A stretch of DNA of 64,000 nt from Micromonospora sediminicola (GCF_900089585.1 NZ_FLRH01000003.1:1812501-1876500); one strand, 5' to 3'; shown: positions 19,372-28,301, counted from the stretch's first letter. Numbers and translations are program-made. Notes: generated by a model not told the origin, from the sequence alone.

Positions 19372-19488
19372 TCGTCTTTCGCGGCAACCGCGCGCCGCCC
19401 CGGGGTGGGGGTGCCCGCAGTGGTGCATCCTCGATACGCTGCGTCCGTATTGGACCGGCCGGGGGCCGGTAGCGGGGAGGACAGCAGC

Positions 19489-19926
19489 ATGGGCATCACG
19501 CCGCCGGACACCGGCGATCTGCACGTCAGCGTCGAGGACCTGGACGCCGCCGCGGAATACGTCGAGCGCCTCAAGCAGTACGTCGACGACACCATCGGCT
19601 ACGAGATGGAGCGCATCAAGGAGCGGATGAAGGGCGACGGCACGAACGCCCAGACGGTCGCCAACGGCACGCCGTTCGGCGCGTACGAGGACGCCCGGAT
19701 GCAGTGGGCGGCGCTGACGAAGTCCACGGCCAACATGGAGGCCCACCTGAAGGACATCTCCCGCAAGTTGGCCGGCCTCAAGCAGGGCACCGAGGACATC
19801 GCGAAGGCGTTCCGCGACGCGGAGGCCCGCAACGCCGCCAACGGCAAGCAGATCGAGCGGTTGCTGGAGTCCGCGGCGCCGCCGCCGGAGGCCGGGCAGC
19901 AGCCCACCTACCCGTACACGGCCTGA
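19489..19926 (+). CDS. small helical protein of a type VII secretion-like locus
   Basis: Encodes 145 aa, charged and mostly helical with no signal peptide or membrane segment. It begins MGITPPDTGDLHVSVEDLDAAAEYVERL, has coiled-coil-like stretches (about 15-45 and 80-125) and a proline-rich end (PPPEAGQQPTYPYTA). Size and helix pattern suit a WXG100-like or chaperone-like component, but no WxG motif is present. A GGGGAGG ribosome site supports the ATG at 19489. It lies 13 nt before the WxG/glycine-rich gene and is followed by a mycosin gene, so a secretion role is likely by context only. Confidence 0.75.
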   Translation: MGITPPDTGDLHVSVEDLDAAAEYVERLKQYVDDTIGYEMERIKERMKGDGTNAQTVANGTPFGAYEDARMQWAALTKSTANMEAHLKDISRKLAGLKQGTEDIAKAFRDAEARNAANGKQIERLLESAAPPPEAGQQPTYPYTA

Positions 19927-19939
19927 GGGGGAGACGGTC

Positions 19940-21418
19940 ATGGCAGGAGGCACCTGGGAGCGCTGCGTCCGTGAGGTGACGCTGTCGGCGGACCCGGAGA
20001 CCGTCGGGTCCGTGGGGGCGGGCTGGAGCAATCTCTCCACCGCGCTCGGCTACCTGCGCGACTCGCTGGTCGGGCGCTCGTTCGTCGGCCCGATCGCGCC
20101 CGGTCAGGAGCGCCCGCACAGCGGCGGGCTGCCCGGCCTGCTGGCCGGGTGGAAGGGCAGCGGCGGCGACGCCTACCGCGAGCACCTGACCACCATCGGC
20201 AAGGACATCGAGGAGCTGATCACGCACGCCAGCGGCGTCAGCGGCGCGCTGTCGCGGATCGAGGGCGACATCCGCACCGCGGTGGCCAGCATCCCGATCC
20301 CGTTGATGGACGACTTCGGCTGGAACGAGTGGAGCCTGCCCGGCGGCACCGAGCTGGACGACGCCCGCGACGGCGAGAGCCAGTCCGGTTTCCTCGCCGC
20401 GCTGCGTAAGGACTACCAGGCCAACCAGGCGCTCTACGCCGACGGCGCGTTCCGCGACAAGGCCGACGACCTGGAAGCCACCATGAAGGTCGACGGCAAC
20501 GCCGGCGACCAGAAACGTGGCGGCTGGTGGGACACGAAGTCGCATCTGGACAACTGGTACCGGGACAACCAGGAGGCGGCCAACAAGGCGATGTCGCCCC
20601 TGCCGGTCGCCGTGGAGACCGAGCGCCCCAAGCTGGCCGTACCCGATCCCGGGGGCCACTCGGACGGCTACCGTCCGGACACCCGGGTTCCCCCGTCCGG
20701 AGTGCCGGACACCGGCCTGCCCGGTGGTGGAGGTGGTGGTGGCGGCGGTGCCGGCGGCAAGATGCCCTCGCTCGGCAGCACCGGCATCGGCGGTGGCGCC
20801 GGCGGCGGAGGTGGTGGCGGCTCGTTCACGCCCCCGCCGACCATCGGCGGCGGCTCCGACCTCGGCGGTGGTTCCGGCTCGTACACCCCGCCGGTCACCG
20901 GCGGCATTCCCGGTTCCGGCAGTGGCTACCCGGGCTCCGGCGACCACGACTACGGCACCGGCCTGGCCGGCGCGGGCGGTCCGGGCACCATCACGGCCGG
21001 CGGCCCGGGCAGCGGCTTCGGCGGCGCCGGTGGCGGGCTGAGCGGCGGTGCCGGTGGCGGCTTCGGCGGCGGTGGGGCCGGTCTCGGCTCCGCCGGCGGC
21101 ATCGGTGGCGGCGGCCTCGGCGCGGCCGGCGGGATGGGTGTGGGCGCGCTGCCCGGCATGGTGGGCGGCGGCAACGGCAAGGTCCCGCCGCTGACCAGCG
21201 CGGCCAACGCGTTGCGCAGCGCCACCGGCGCGGGCGGCATGGGCGCGGGCGGCGCCCGCGGCGGCACGGCCGGCGCCGGGATGATGGGCGGCGGCATGAT
21301 GGGCGGGCACGGCGGCGCCGGGCACGGTGGCGGCGGTGGCGAGCACTCGTCGTGGTTGACCGAGGACGACGATCCGTGGGGCGCCGGTGACGGCGCGACC
21401 CCGGGCATCCTGCGATGA
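19940..21418 (+). CDS. WxG-like, glycine-rich type VII secretion substrate candidate
   Basis: Encodes 492 aa. The N-terminal half (about 1-235) is helical and contains a WxG-type turn (LAGWKGSGGDAY, about 69-80), as in WXG100 and PPE-like proteins. Residues about 265-465 are a glycine-rich, low-complexity region with many GGGG runs and late Met-rich GMMGGGMMGG. The end SSWLTEDDDPWGAGDGATPGILR carries an acidic E-D-D-D-x-W motif that resembles the C-termini of large actinobacterial type VII-associated proteins. It is preceded by the small helical protein and followed 10 nt later by a mycosin. No other Ecc components are in the window. Confidence 0.75.
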   Translation: MAGGTWERCVREVTLSADPETVGSVGAGWSNLSTALGYLRDSLVGRSFVGPIAPGQERPHSGGLPGLLAGWKGSGGDAYREHLTTIGKDIEELITHASGVSGALSRIEGDIRTAVASIPIPLMDDFGWNEWSLPGGTELDDARDGESQSGFLAALRKDYQANQALYADGAFRDKADDLEATMKVDGNAGDQKRGGWWDTKSHLDNWYRDNQEAANKAMSPLPVAVETERPKLAVPDPGGHSDGYRPDTRVPPSGVPDTGLPGGGGGGGGGAGGKMPSLGSTGIGGGAGGGGGGGSFTPPPTIGGGSDLGGGSGSYTPPVTGGIPGSGSGYPGSGDHDYGTGLAGAGGPGTITAGGPGSGFGGAGGGLSGGAGGGFGGGGAGLGSAGGIGGGGLGAAGGMGVGALPGMVGGGNGKVPPLTSAANALRSATGAGGMGAGGARGGTAGAGMMGGGMMGGHGGAGHGGGGGEHSSWLTEDDDPWGAGDGATPGILR

Positions 21419-21428
21419 GGACGGGCGG

Positions 21429-22889
21429 ATGAGGGTCAACGTCGGCGCGCTCCGGCCGGTGGCGGCCGGGGTGCTGGCCGGTCTGATGGTGCTGGGGGCC
21501 GCCCAGCCGGCGGCCGCCGCGCCGCGCCGGGCCGAGCAGTGGTACCTGGACGAGCTGCGGATCGACCGGGCGCACCAGATCTCCACCGGTCGGGGTGTGG
21601 TGGTCGGGGTGGTGGACACCGGCGTCGACGCCGGCCACCCGGACCTGCGCGGCCGGGTGCTGCGCGGGGCGAGCACCCGCGACACCGGCGACGGCCGGCG
21701 CGATCCGGACGGCCACGGCACCCACATGGCCGGGATCATCGCGGCCAACGGCGCCGGAGTGGACGGCATCGCGCCGGACGCTCGGATCCTGCCCATCCGC
21801 AAGCCGCCCGGCGACTCGTTCACCGTTGAGGACTCCGCGACCGGCATCCGGATGGCCGTCGACGGCGGCGCGAAGGTGATCAACCTGTCCTACGGGCACG
21901 CCGGAGCCTCCGACGAGAATGAGCAGGCCGCGGTCCAGTACGCCCTGGACCATGACGTGGTCGTCGTTTCCGCGGTCGGCAACGTCAGGCAGCTCGGCCC
22001 GGATGTCACCGCGCCGGCCCGGTACCCCGGCGTGATCGCGGTGACCGGCACCAGCCAGGGCGGCGGCTTCTGGAACGGCTCGGCGCAGGGCCCGGAGGCG
22101 GTGATCGCCGCGCCCGGGGACGAGGTCTACAACATCGGCCGGGACCGGGGTTACGGCTGGGGCGACGGCACCTCCGACTCCAGCGCCATCGTGGCCGGCG
22201 TCGCGGCGCTGATCCGGTCGAAGTACCCGAAGCTCTCCGCGCCCGACGTGATCAACCGGATCATCCGTACCGCGCGGGACGCCGGCCCGCCCGGCCGCGA
22301 TCCGCGGTTCGGGTTCGGTCGGATCGACCCGGTGGCGGCGCTGACCGCCGACGTCCCGTCGGTGTCGGCGAACCCGTTGCTCGGCGCCGCCGCGGCCGCG
22401 CCCAGCGCGGCCGCGCCACCGGCCGCGGCCGAGGACGACAACTTCGACGTGACCAAGTACGGCGACCGCGGCGGACCCACCGACCAGCAGGTGATGGTCG
22501 TCGGGATCGGCATCGCGGTGGCGCTGGTGGTGCTGCTGGCACTGGTGGGGTTCCTGATCTGGAACCGGCGCCGGCACCGTCGTGAGCTGGCCCGGGCGGG
22601 TGACATTCCGGACGAGGTGCTCGACCGGATGGGCGGCGGCGGGCACGGCCCGCCGGTCCCGGCCGGTCACCCGGCCGCCCCGTCGGCCGGCTACGCCCTG
22701 CCCGGCACCCACTCCGCTCCGGGCACCCACCCTCAGCCCGGGCAGTACCCCCGGCCTGGCCCCTACGCCCAGCCGGGTCCGGACGCCCACCCGCAGCCGG
22801 CTCACGGGCAGCAGTTCCCACCCGGCCAGAACCCGTGGGCCCCACCGCCCGCCGCCCCCGGCCCCACCCCGCCGGACACCCCCCGCTGA
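21429..22889 (+). CDS. mycosin-type S8 serine protease (type VII secretion-associated)
   Basis: Encodes 486 aa. A Sec signal peptide (1-31, ending AQPAAAAP) is followed by a subtilisin domain with catalytic D63 (VVDTGVD), H96 (DGHGTHMAG) and S249 (DGTSDSSAIVAG), and oxyanion N185 (SAVGNV). A single transmembrane helix (355-378) near the C-terminus and a cytoplasmic proline-rich tail of about 105 residues complete the mycosin layout. Mycosins sit in the cell envelope and support type VII secretion. The ATG at 21429 gives a proper signal peptide; an in-frame start 42 nt upstream would spoil it. It is the last gene of the three-gene set. Confidence 0.92.
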   Translation: MRVNVGALRPVAAGVLAGLMVLGAAQPAAAAPRRAEQWYLDELRIDRAHQISTGRGVVVGVVDTGVDAGHPDLRGRVLRGASTRDTGDGRRDPDGHGTHMAGIIAANGAGVDGIAPDARILPIRKPPGDSFTVEDSATGIRMAVDGGAKVINLSYGHAGASDENEQAAVQYALDHDVVVVSAVGNVRQLGPDVTAPARYPGVIAVTGTSQGGGFWNGSAQGPEAVIAAPGDEVYNIGRDRGYGWGDGTSDSSAIVAGVAALIRSKYPKLSAPDVINRIIRTARDAGPPGRDPRFGFGRIDPVAALTADVPSVSANPLLGAAAAAPSAAAPPAAAEDDNFDVTKYGDRGGPTDQQVMVVGIGIAVALVVLLALVGFLIWNRRRHRRELARAGDIPDEVLDRMGGGGHGPPVPAGHPAAPSAGYALPGTHSAPGTHPQPGQYPRPGPYAQPGPDAHPQPAHGQQFPPGQNPWAPPPAAPGPTPPDTPR

Positions 22890-23090
22890 CCCCCGCACCC
22901 CGCACCCCGCCCCCACCCCACCCCACCTCCCGCCCACCCCTCCCGCGTCGATCATGAGGTTGACGGCACCAATGGAGATCCACTTCGCCGCCAACCTCAT
23001 GATCGACGCCGGGAGTGGGGGACGGAGGCCGGACGCCGGAGGCCGGACGCCGGGGGGCGGGGGTGGGAGGGTTCGGGGGGGTTTGACCCG
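22890..23090. repeat. C-tract / inverted repeat / G-tract element, copy 2
   Basis: After the mycosin stop comes about 55 nt of C runs, then an inverted repeat with 23-nt arms (22945-22967 beginning GCGTCGATCATGAGGTTG; 22987-23009) that match at 22 of 23 positions around a 19-nt spacer, then about 80 nt of G runs. The G side also contains GGAGGCCGGACGCC repeated in tandem near 23026-23052. The arm core GATCATGAGGTTG resembles the GATCAAGGAGTTG core of copy 1 at 17205. Confidence 0.7.
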
Positions 23091-23173
23091 GGGTGTGGTG
23101 GCCCCGGTCGCGGGGTGCGGCCGGGGCTGCGCCAGGATGGGGCGGACACGCAGGCACAGCCGAGGAGTTCACG

Positions 23174-23950
23174 ATCGCCAGAAAGCCTCAACCCGAGGGC
23201 GGCCAGGCCCCCGTCGTCCAGCGGGTCCGCATCCGGTACGCCAAGCGGGGGCCGCTGCGGTTCACCTCGCACCGGGACTTCGCCCGGGCCTTCGAGCGCG
23301 CGTTGCGCCGGGCCGGCGTACCGATCGCCTTCTCCCAGGGTTTCACCCCGCACCCGAAGATCTCCTACGCCTCCGCGGCGCCGACCGGCGTGGCCAGTGA
23401 GGCCGAATACCTCGAGATCGGGCTGCGGGAGCCGGTCGATCCGGCGGCGCTGCGGACCGCCCTGGACGCCGCGCTCTCACCCGGGCTCGACGTGCTCGAC
23501 GCGGTCGAGGCCACCGGCGGCAGCCTGGCCGACCGGATCGAGGCGTCGCGCTGGCGGATCGAGCTGCCCGAGGTGGAGCCGAGCGTGCTCGGCGCGGCCG
23601 TGGCGGCGTTCACCGCCGCGGAGGAGATCCAGGTCGAGCGGATGACCAAGCAGGGCCGGCGGACGTTCGACGCCCGCGCTGCGGTGATCGCCATCGATGC
23701 GGCGACGTCGTCTGAGACGCCTTCCGGGGCGGCGGCGGCGCCATGTGCGATACTCGAACTGGTCGTGCGGCAGGTCACCCCGTCCGTACGGCCCGATGAC
23801 GTCCTTTCCGGCCTCCGCGTGGTGGCCGACCTGGAGCCGCCGGTCACCCCGAAGGTGATCCGGCTGGCGCAGGGCACGCTGACCGCGCAGGGCGAGATCG
23901 TCGATCCGTTGGACGCGGATCGCGACGGGGCAGCCATCGGAGAGCACTGA
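23174..23950 (+). CDS. DUF2344 / TIGR03936 radical SAM-linked protein
   Basis: Encodes about 258 aa of the family that accompanies TIGR03960 radical SAM proteins. The conserved start region RIRYAKRGPLRFTSHRDFARAFERALRRAG and FSQGFTPHPKISYASAAPTGVASEAEYLEI are clear. The start is odd. The reading frame has no ATG, GTG or TTG between a GTG at 23093 (inside G-rich intergenic DNA) and the conserved domain. An ATC at 23174 lies 6 nt after GAGGAG and gives xARKPQPEGGQAPVVQR, which looks like the natural N-terminus, so an AUC start (or a base-call error) is proposed. The radical SAM partner is at 17334-19319 and RNase E/G follows. Confidence 0.85.
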   Translation: MARKPQPEGGQAPVVQRVRIRYAKRGPLRFTSHRDFARAFERALRRAGVPIAFSQGFTPHPKISYASAAPTGVASEAEYLEIGLREPVDPAALRTALDAALSPGLDVLDAVEATGGSLADRIEASRWRIELPEVEPSVLGAAVAAFTAAEEIQVERMTKQGRRTFDARAAVIAIDAATSSETPSGAAAAPCAILELVVRQVTPSVRPDDVLSGLRVVADLEPPVTPKVIRLAQGTLTAQGEIVDPLDADRDGAAIGEH

Positions 23951-24080
23951 CCGACGGTCAGCGCTCTGGCAGGCAGACTTCGGCGGTCGCGCACCTGCGC
24001 GCCCGGCGGAAACACCTTTGCGGCAACCCTGCGTGGCAGCGCTCAACCGCGCCCGGGGCAGCCAGAACTGGAGAACGTCC

Positions 24081-27000
24081 ATGCTCGAGAACGAGCCCGA
24101 GGGCGGCGAACGGACCGGCGCAGAGCCGGCCGAGGCGTCCGCCGCGACCACCGACAGCACCGCCACCACGGACGGCACCGCCGAGGCGAAGCCGCCGGCC
24201 CGCAAGCGGGCCACCCGCCGCAAGGCGGCCCCGCTCAACCAGCCGGAGCAGACCGACGCGCCGGTCGAGGCGTCCGCCGCGGCCGTGGGCAGCGGCGAGT
24301 CGCCGCAGGCCGAGGTGTTCGCGCCGGTGGCGGGGGAGTTGGACACCGCGCCGAAGACCACCCGCCGGCGCCGCAAGGCGACCCCGGCGAAGGCGGTCGA
24401 GGAGCCGGTGGCGGCTGCCGGGGTAGAGGCCACCTCGGCCGAGGTCGTGCCGCCGGTCAAGGTGACCCGTACCCGTCGTCGCAAGACCACGCCGCCCGCG
24501 GCGGAGGCCGCGCCCGCGGTCGAGTCGCCGACCGAGGCGCCCGCCGAGGCCGTCGGGCCGGCGGTGGAGCCGCACGCGGTGGCCGAGCCGCAGCCCGACG
24601 CCGTGGTCGACGGGCCGGTCTCGGCTCCCGGGAGCGCGGGTGAGATCGCCGAGGGCCGGGCCGCCCTCGCCGCCGAGGAGGACGCGATCGGCGAGGACGC
24701 CGAGGACGAGCCCACCCCGGACGAGGCCGCGCTGCCCCGCACCGACGAGGCCACGCTGGCCCGGGCCGGTGGGCTGTCGGACGCCACCGGCGCGGTGTCG
24801 ACCGGGGCCGCCGTTCCGGGCGCCGCCGAGGAGCCGGCCGAGGCGCTGGCCGAGGAGCGGCCGACCACCGGCCGCCGTCGTCGGGCCGCGCTCAGCGCGC
24901 CGACCGTCCTGTTCATGCCCCCGCAGCCCGACGAGGTACCCGCCGTCCGGGTCACGTACCCGGTCGCCGAGGAACCGGTGGAGGAGCCGGCCGAGACCGG
25001 TCGGCGCCGGCGGCGTGGCCGCCGGGAGGCCGAGCCGGTCGAGGCCGAGGTCGAGGTCGAGGCCGCCGAGGAGGAGGCCGCCGAGGCCGAGGAGATCGAC
25101 GAGGACGACGAGGCCGCCGCGGCCCGTCGCCGTCGTCGCCGCGGTCGTCGCGGCCGGGGCCGGGGCAAGGGCGGCGCCGAGGAGTCCGAGGACGAGGACG
25201 TCGAGGAGTCCGGTACGGCGGAGACGGCCGAGGCCGAGGAGGCCGCCGAGGACGAGGAGGCGGAGGGCGAGGGGATGACCCGTCGCCGTCGTCGCCGCCG
25301 TCGTCGGGGCGCGGGCGAGGCGGAGACCGCCACCGAGGACGGCGTGCCCACCGTCGTCAAGATCCGTGAGCCGCGCAAGCCGGTCGACGAGGTGCAGGGC
25401 GTATCCGGCTCGACGCGGCTGGAGGCCAAGCGGCAGCGTCGGCGGGACGGTCGCGAGCAGCGGCGCACCCGGCCGCCGATCCTGAGCGAGTCGGAGTTCC
25501 TGGCCCGCCGCGAGGCGGTCGACCGGGTGATGGTGGTCCGCCAGCGCGGCGACCGTACCCAGATCGCCGTGCTCGAGGACGGCGTGCTGGTCGAGCACTA
25601 CGTCACCCGCAACTCGTCCGGCACCATGGCCGGCAACGTCTACCTGGGCAAGGTGCAGAACGTCCTGCCCAGCATGGAGGCGGCGTTCGTCGACATCGGG
25701 CGCGGCCGCAACGCCGTCCTGTACGCCGGCGAGGTCAACTGGGACGCCACCGGCCTGGAGGGCCGGGCACGCTCGATCGAGCAGGCGCTGCGCTCCGGCG
25801 ACTCGGTGCTGGTGCAGGTGACCAAGGACCCGATCGGACACAAGGGCGCCCGGCTGACCAGCCACATCGCGCTCTCCGGCCGGCACCTGGTCTATGTGCC
25901 CAACGGCAACGCCTCCGGGATCAGCCGCAAGCTGCCGGACACCGAGCGCAAGCGCCTGCGGGACGTGCTGAAGAAGCTGGTGCCGGACGGCGCCGGGGTG
26001 ATCGTCCGGACCGCGGCCGAGGGCGCCAGCGAGGACGAGCTGGCCCGCGACGTCAAGCGCCTCCAGGCGCAGTGGGAGGACATCCAGGCCAAGGCGGCCT
26101 CCGGCGGCGCCCCGGTGCTGCTCTACGAGGAGCCGGACCTGGTCATCCGGGTGGTGCGGGACCTCTTCAACGAGGACTTCCGCGAGCTGGTGATCGAGGG
26201 TGAGCCGGCGTACGACGTGGTCGAGTCGTACCTGTCGCACGTCTCGCCCGACCTGGTGGCGCGGCTGCGCCGGCACGTCGGCGTCGCCGACGTGTTCGCC
26301 GAGTACCGGATCGACGAGCAGATCCTCAAGGGCCTGGACCGCAAGGTGTTCCTCCCCTCCGGCGGTTCGTTGGTGATCGACCGGACCGAGGCGATGACGG
26401 TCGTGGACGTCAACACCGGCAAGTACACCGGCTCCGGTGGCAACCTGGAGGAGACGGTCACCCGCAACAACCTGGAGGCGGCCGAGGAGATCGTGCGCCA
26501 GCTGCGGCTGCGTGACCTCGGTGGCATCGTGGTGATCGACTTCATCGACATGGTCCTGGAGTCGAACCGGGAGCTGGTGCTGCGCCGGCTCACCGAGTGC
26601 CTCGGCCGGGACCGCACGAAGCACCAGGTCACCGAGATCACCTCGCTCGGCCTGGTCCAGATGACCCGCAAGCGGATCGGCGCGGGCCTGCTGGAGGCGT
26701 TCAGCGAGACCTGCGAGTGCTGCAAGGGCCGGGGTGTGATCATCCACACCGAGCCGGTGCCGGAGAAGCCGCGCGGCGGTGGCGCGGGGGACAAGGTCAA
26801 GGCGGTCGCCTCGGCGGTCGCCACCGCGCCGGTCGAGGAGAAGAGCCGTCGCCGGGGCCGCAAGGCCGCCGCGGAGAAGCCGGCCGCGGAGGCCGCTCCG
26901 GAGCCGCCCGCCGAGTCGCCGGCCGCGCCGGAGCGGACCGTCGCCGAGGTGGTCGAGTCCACCGACGACGACTACTACGACACCCAGGGTTACGACCTGT

Positions 27001-27191
27001 CCCGGTTCGAGACGGACACGCCGGCCGCCCCGGCGGTCGCGGACAGCCAGGAGGGCGACTCGGCCCGGCTGGCCGCGGCCGACGACCCGGACGCGATCGG
27101 TGACGGGGAGAGCGACGACGAGGGCGCCGAGGGCGGCACCTCGCGGCGGCGGTCCCGCCGTGGCGGCGCCCGGCGACGTACCCGGCCGTGA
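24081..27191 (+). CDS. rne: ribonuclease E/G family endoribonuclease
   Basis: Encodes 1036 aa and cleaves single-stranded RNA in mRNA decay and rRNA/tRNA maturation. Residues 1-450 are a disordered, alternately acidic and arginine-rich extension (RRRRRGRRGRGRGKGG type) usual in actinobacteria. An S1 RNA-binding domain (about 500-600, GNVYLGKVQNVLPSMEAAFVDIGRG) follows. The DNase I-like catalytic site shows VVDVNTGKYTG (about 774-784) and GGIVVIDFIDM (about 814-824), and the zinc link is CECCKGRG (C877, C880). The C-terminus is arginine-rich. The ATG at 24081 follows GGAGAACGTCC. Homologues occupy this place between ndk and rplU in actinobacteria. Confidence 0.94.
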   Translation: MLENEPEGGERTGAEPAEASAATTDSTATTDGTAEAKPPARKRATRRKAAPLNQPEQTDAPVEASAAAVGSGESPQAEVFAPVAGELDTAPKTTRRRRKATPAKAVEEPVAAAGVEATSAEVVPPVKVTRTRRRKTTPPAAEAAPAVESPTEAPAEAVGPAVEPHAVAEPQPDAVVDGPVSAPGSAGEIAEGRAALAAEEDAIGEDAEDEPTPDEAALPRTDEATLARAGGLSDATGAVSTGAAVPGAAEEPAEALAEERPTTGRRRRAALSAPTVLFMPPQPDEVPAVRVTYPVAEEPVEEPAETGRRRRRGRREAEPVEAEVEVEAAEEEAAEAEEIDEDDEAAAARRRRRRGRRGRGRGKGGAEESEDEDVEESGTAETAEAEEAAEDEEAEGEGMTRRRRRRRRRGAGEAETATEDGVPTVVKIREPRKPVDEVQGVSGSTRLEAKRQRRRDGREQRRTRPPILSESEFLARREAVDRVMVVRQRGDRTQIAVLEDGVLVEHYVTRNSSGTMAGNVYLGKVQNVLPSMEAAFVDIGRGRNAVLYAGEVNWDATGLEGRARSIEQALRSGDSVLVQVTKDPIGHKGARLTSHIALSGRHLVYVPNGNASGISRKLPDTERKRLRDVLKKLVPDGAGVIVRTAAEGASEDELARDVKRLQAQWEDIQAKAASGGAPVLLYEEPDLVIRVVRDLFNEDFRELVIEGEPAYDVVESYLSHVSPDLVARLRRHVGVADVFAEYRIDEQILKGLDRKVFLPSGGSLVIDRTEAMTVVDVNTGKYTGSGGNLEETVTRNNLEAAEEIVRQLRLRDLGGIVVIDFIDMVLESNRELVLRRLTECLGRDRTKHQVTEITSLGLVQMTRKRIGAGLLEAFSETCECCKGRGVIIHTEPVPEKPRGGGAGDKVKAVASAVATAPVEEKSRRRGRKAAAEKPAAEAAPEPPAESPAAPERTVAEVVESTDDDYYDTQGYDLSRFETDTPAAPAVADSQEGDSARLAAADDPDAIGDGESDDEGAEGGTSRRRSRRGGARRRTRP

Positions 27192-27215
27192 GCCGCTGAC
27201 CTGCGTGGCGTTTGA

Positions 27216-27258
27216 CAGGGCCCCCGCTCCGGCAACAGAGTGCCGAGCAGGGGCCCTG
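27216..27258 (+). terminator. terminator after RNase E/G
   Basis: CAGGGCCCC pairs with GGGGCCCTG, and the stem continues with GCTC/GAGC and GGCA/TGCC (small bulges) to loop ACAGAG. It begins 25 nt after the rne stop. Confidence 0.82.
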
Positions 27259-27310
27259 CCGTTTCCCCGTCGACCCCCGGTCGGGCCGGCTCGCCCCGGA
27301 GGGAGGACCC

Positions 27311-27784
27311 ATGCGTCGGGTGTTCGTGGTCACCGCGCTGACCGGACTGCTGCTGGCGGGCGCGGGCTGCGCCGACCGGAGGGACGACCCCTTCGCGGTC
27401 GGCTTCGCCTCGCCGGCCCCGGCCGCCACCTCGCCCGCTCCGGCTCCGACCGCGACCGGCGACGCCGGTGTCTGCGCCCGGGCCAAGCAGGCCGGCTCCA
27501 CGGCGGTGCAGACGTACGTGTTCAAGCTGGCGGAGATGCTGCGGGCGGGCGGCACCGGGGACCGGAGCCGGGCGGACGCCGCCGAACGGGACGCGGAGGC
27601 CGCGCTGGCGGGTTGGCGGGACGTGCTGCGGGAGCAGTCGGGGCGGGCCACCGACCCGCGGCTGCGGACCCTGCTGGCGGACCTGGCCACCGAGGTGGGC
27701 GGGCTCGGCACGGACGTGCGGGCGATCGACGAGACGGAGTTCGACCGACTCCAGGGGCGCCTCGACCAGCTCTGCCCGGCCTGA
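27311..27784 (+). CDS. small secreted lipoprotein, function unknown
   Basis: Encodes 157 aa with a lipoprotein signal peptide: MRRVFVVTALTGLLLAGAGCADRRDD, where LAGAGC is the lipobox with the lipid-anchored cysteine at residue 20. After an Ala/Pro linker the mature part is helical, with one cysteine near 50 (VCARAKQAG) and one near the end (LDQLCPA), a possible disulfide. GGAGGGAGG precedes the ATG. It lies between the rne terminator and rplU and probably has its own promoter. No family is recognised. Confidence 0.8.
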   Translation: MRRVFVVTALTGLLLAGAGCADRRDDPFAVGFASPAPAATSPAPAPTATGDAGVCARAKQAGSTAVQTYVFKLAEMLRAGGTGDRSRADAAERDAEAALAGWRDVLREQSGRATDPRLRTLLADLATEVGGLGTDVRAIDETEFDRLQGRLDQLCPA

Positions 27785-27972
27785 TCGGCGGGCCCGGTTT
27801 GGGCGGCGGGCCGGGTATGGCGTACGCTTGCCTGCGGCGCACTTTGGTGTGCCGAGTTCCCGCGTGCCCGCGCCGCCGGTGTCACGGCTCCCGGCGAGAC
27901 GCCGTGGGAACGACCGGCCGGTGACGGTCGGTGAAGACGCCAGTAGCCTCAACGACAGGGAGTCCGCCTCCG

Positions 27973-28290
27973 ATGTACGCGATCGTCAAGACCGGCGGCA
28001 AGCAGTACAAGGTCGCCGAGGGCGACGTGATCGAGGTCGAGAAGCTCACCGGTGCCCCCGGTGACGCGGTGAAGCTCACCGCGGTGCTCCTCGTCGACGG
28101 TGACGACCTGGTGACCGACGCGGCGAAGCTTGCCAAGGTCGCGGTGTCCGGCGAGATCGCCGCGCACACCAAGGGCCCGAAGATCCGGATCCACAAGTTC
28201 AAGAACAAGACCGGCTACCACAAGCGTCAGGGTCACCGGCAGCCGCTGACCCAGATCAAGGTGACCGGCATCTCCAACAGCGGGAAGTAG
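27973..28290 (+). CDS. rplU: 50S ribosomal protein L21
   Basis: Encodes 105 aa, a 23S rRNA-binding protein of the large subunit. [25 protein letters not shown] and the C-terminal [31 protein letters not shown] are diagnostic. The ATG at 27973 gives the standard N-terminus. rpmA follows 11 nt later, and the pair forms the usual L21-L27 operon ahead of obgE. The 188-nt upstream region contains GC-rich hairpins that may be a leader, but no known leader type is recognised. Confidence 0.97.
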   Translation: MYAIVKTGGKQYKVAEGDVIEVEKLTGAPGDAVKLTAVLLVDGDDLVTDAAKLAKVAVSGEIAAHTKGPKIRIHKFKNKTGYHKRQGHRQPLTQIKVTGISNSGK

Positions 28291-28301
28291 GTCGTCCTCC
28301 A

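Noticed and set aside
20700..21350. PE-PGRS gene because of glycine runs
   Set aside because: The N-terminal half lacks a PE domain; it has a WxG-like helical region instead.
23958..26747. A 929-aa minus-strand frame
   Set aside because: Exactly opposite the coding region of RNase E/G; a GC-bias shadow.
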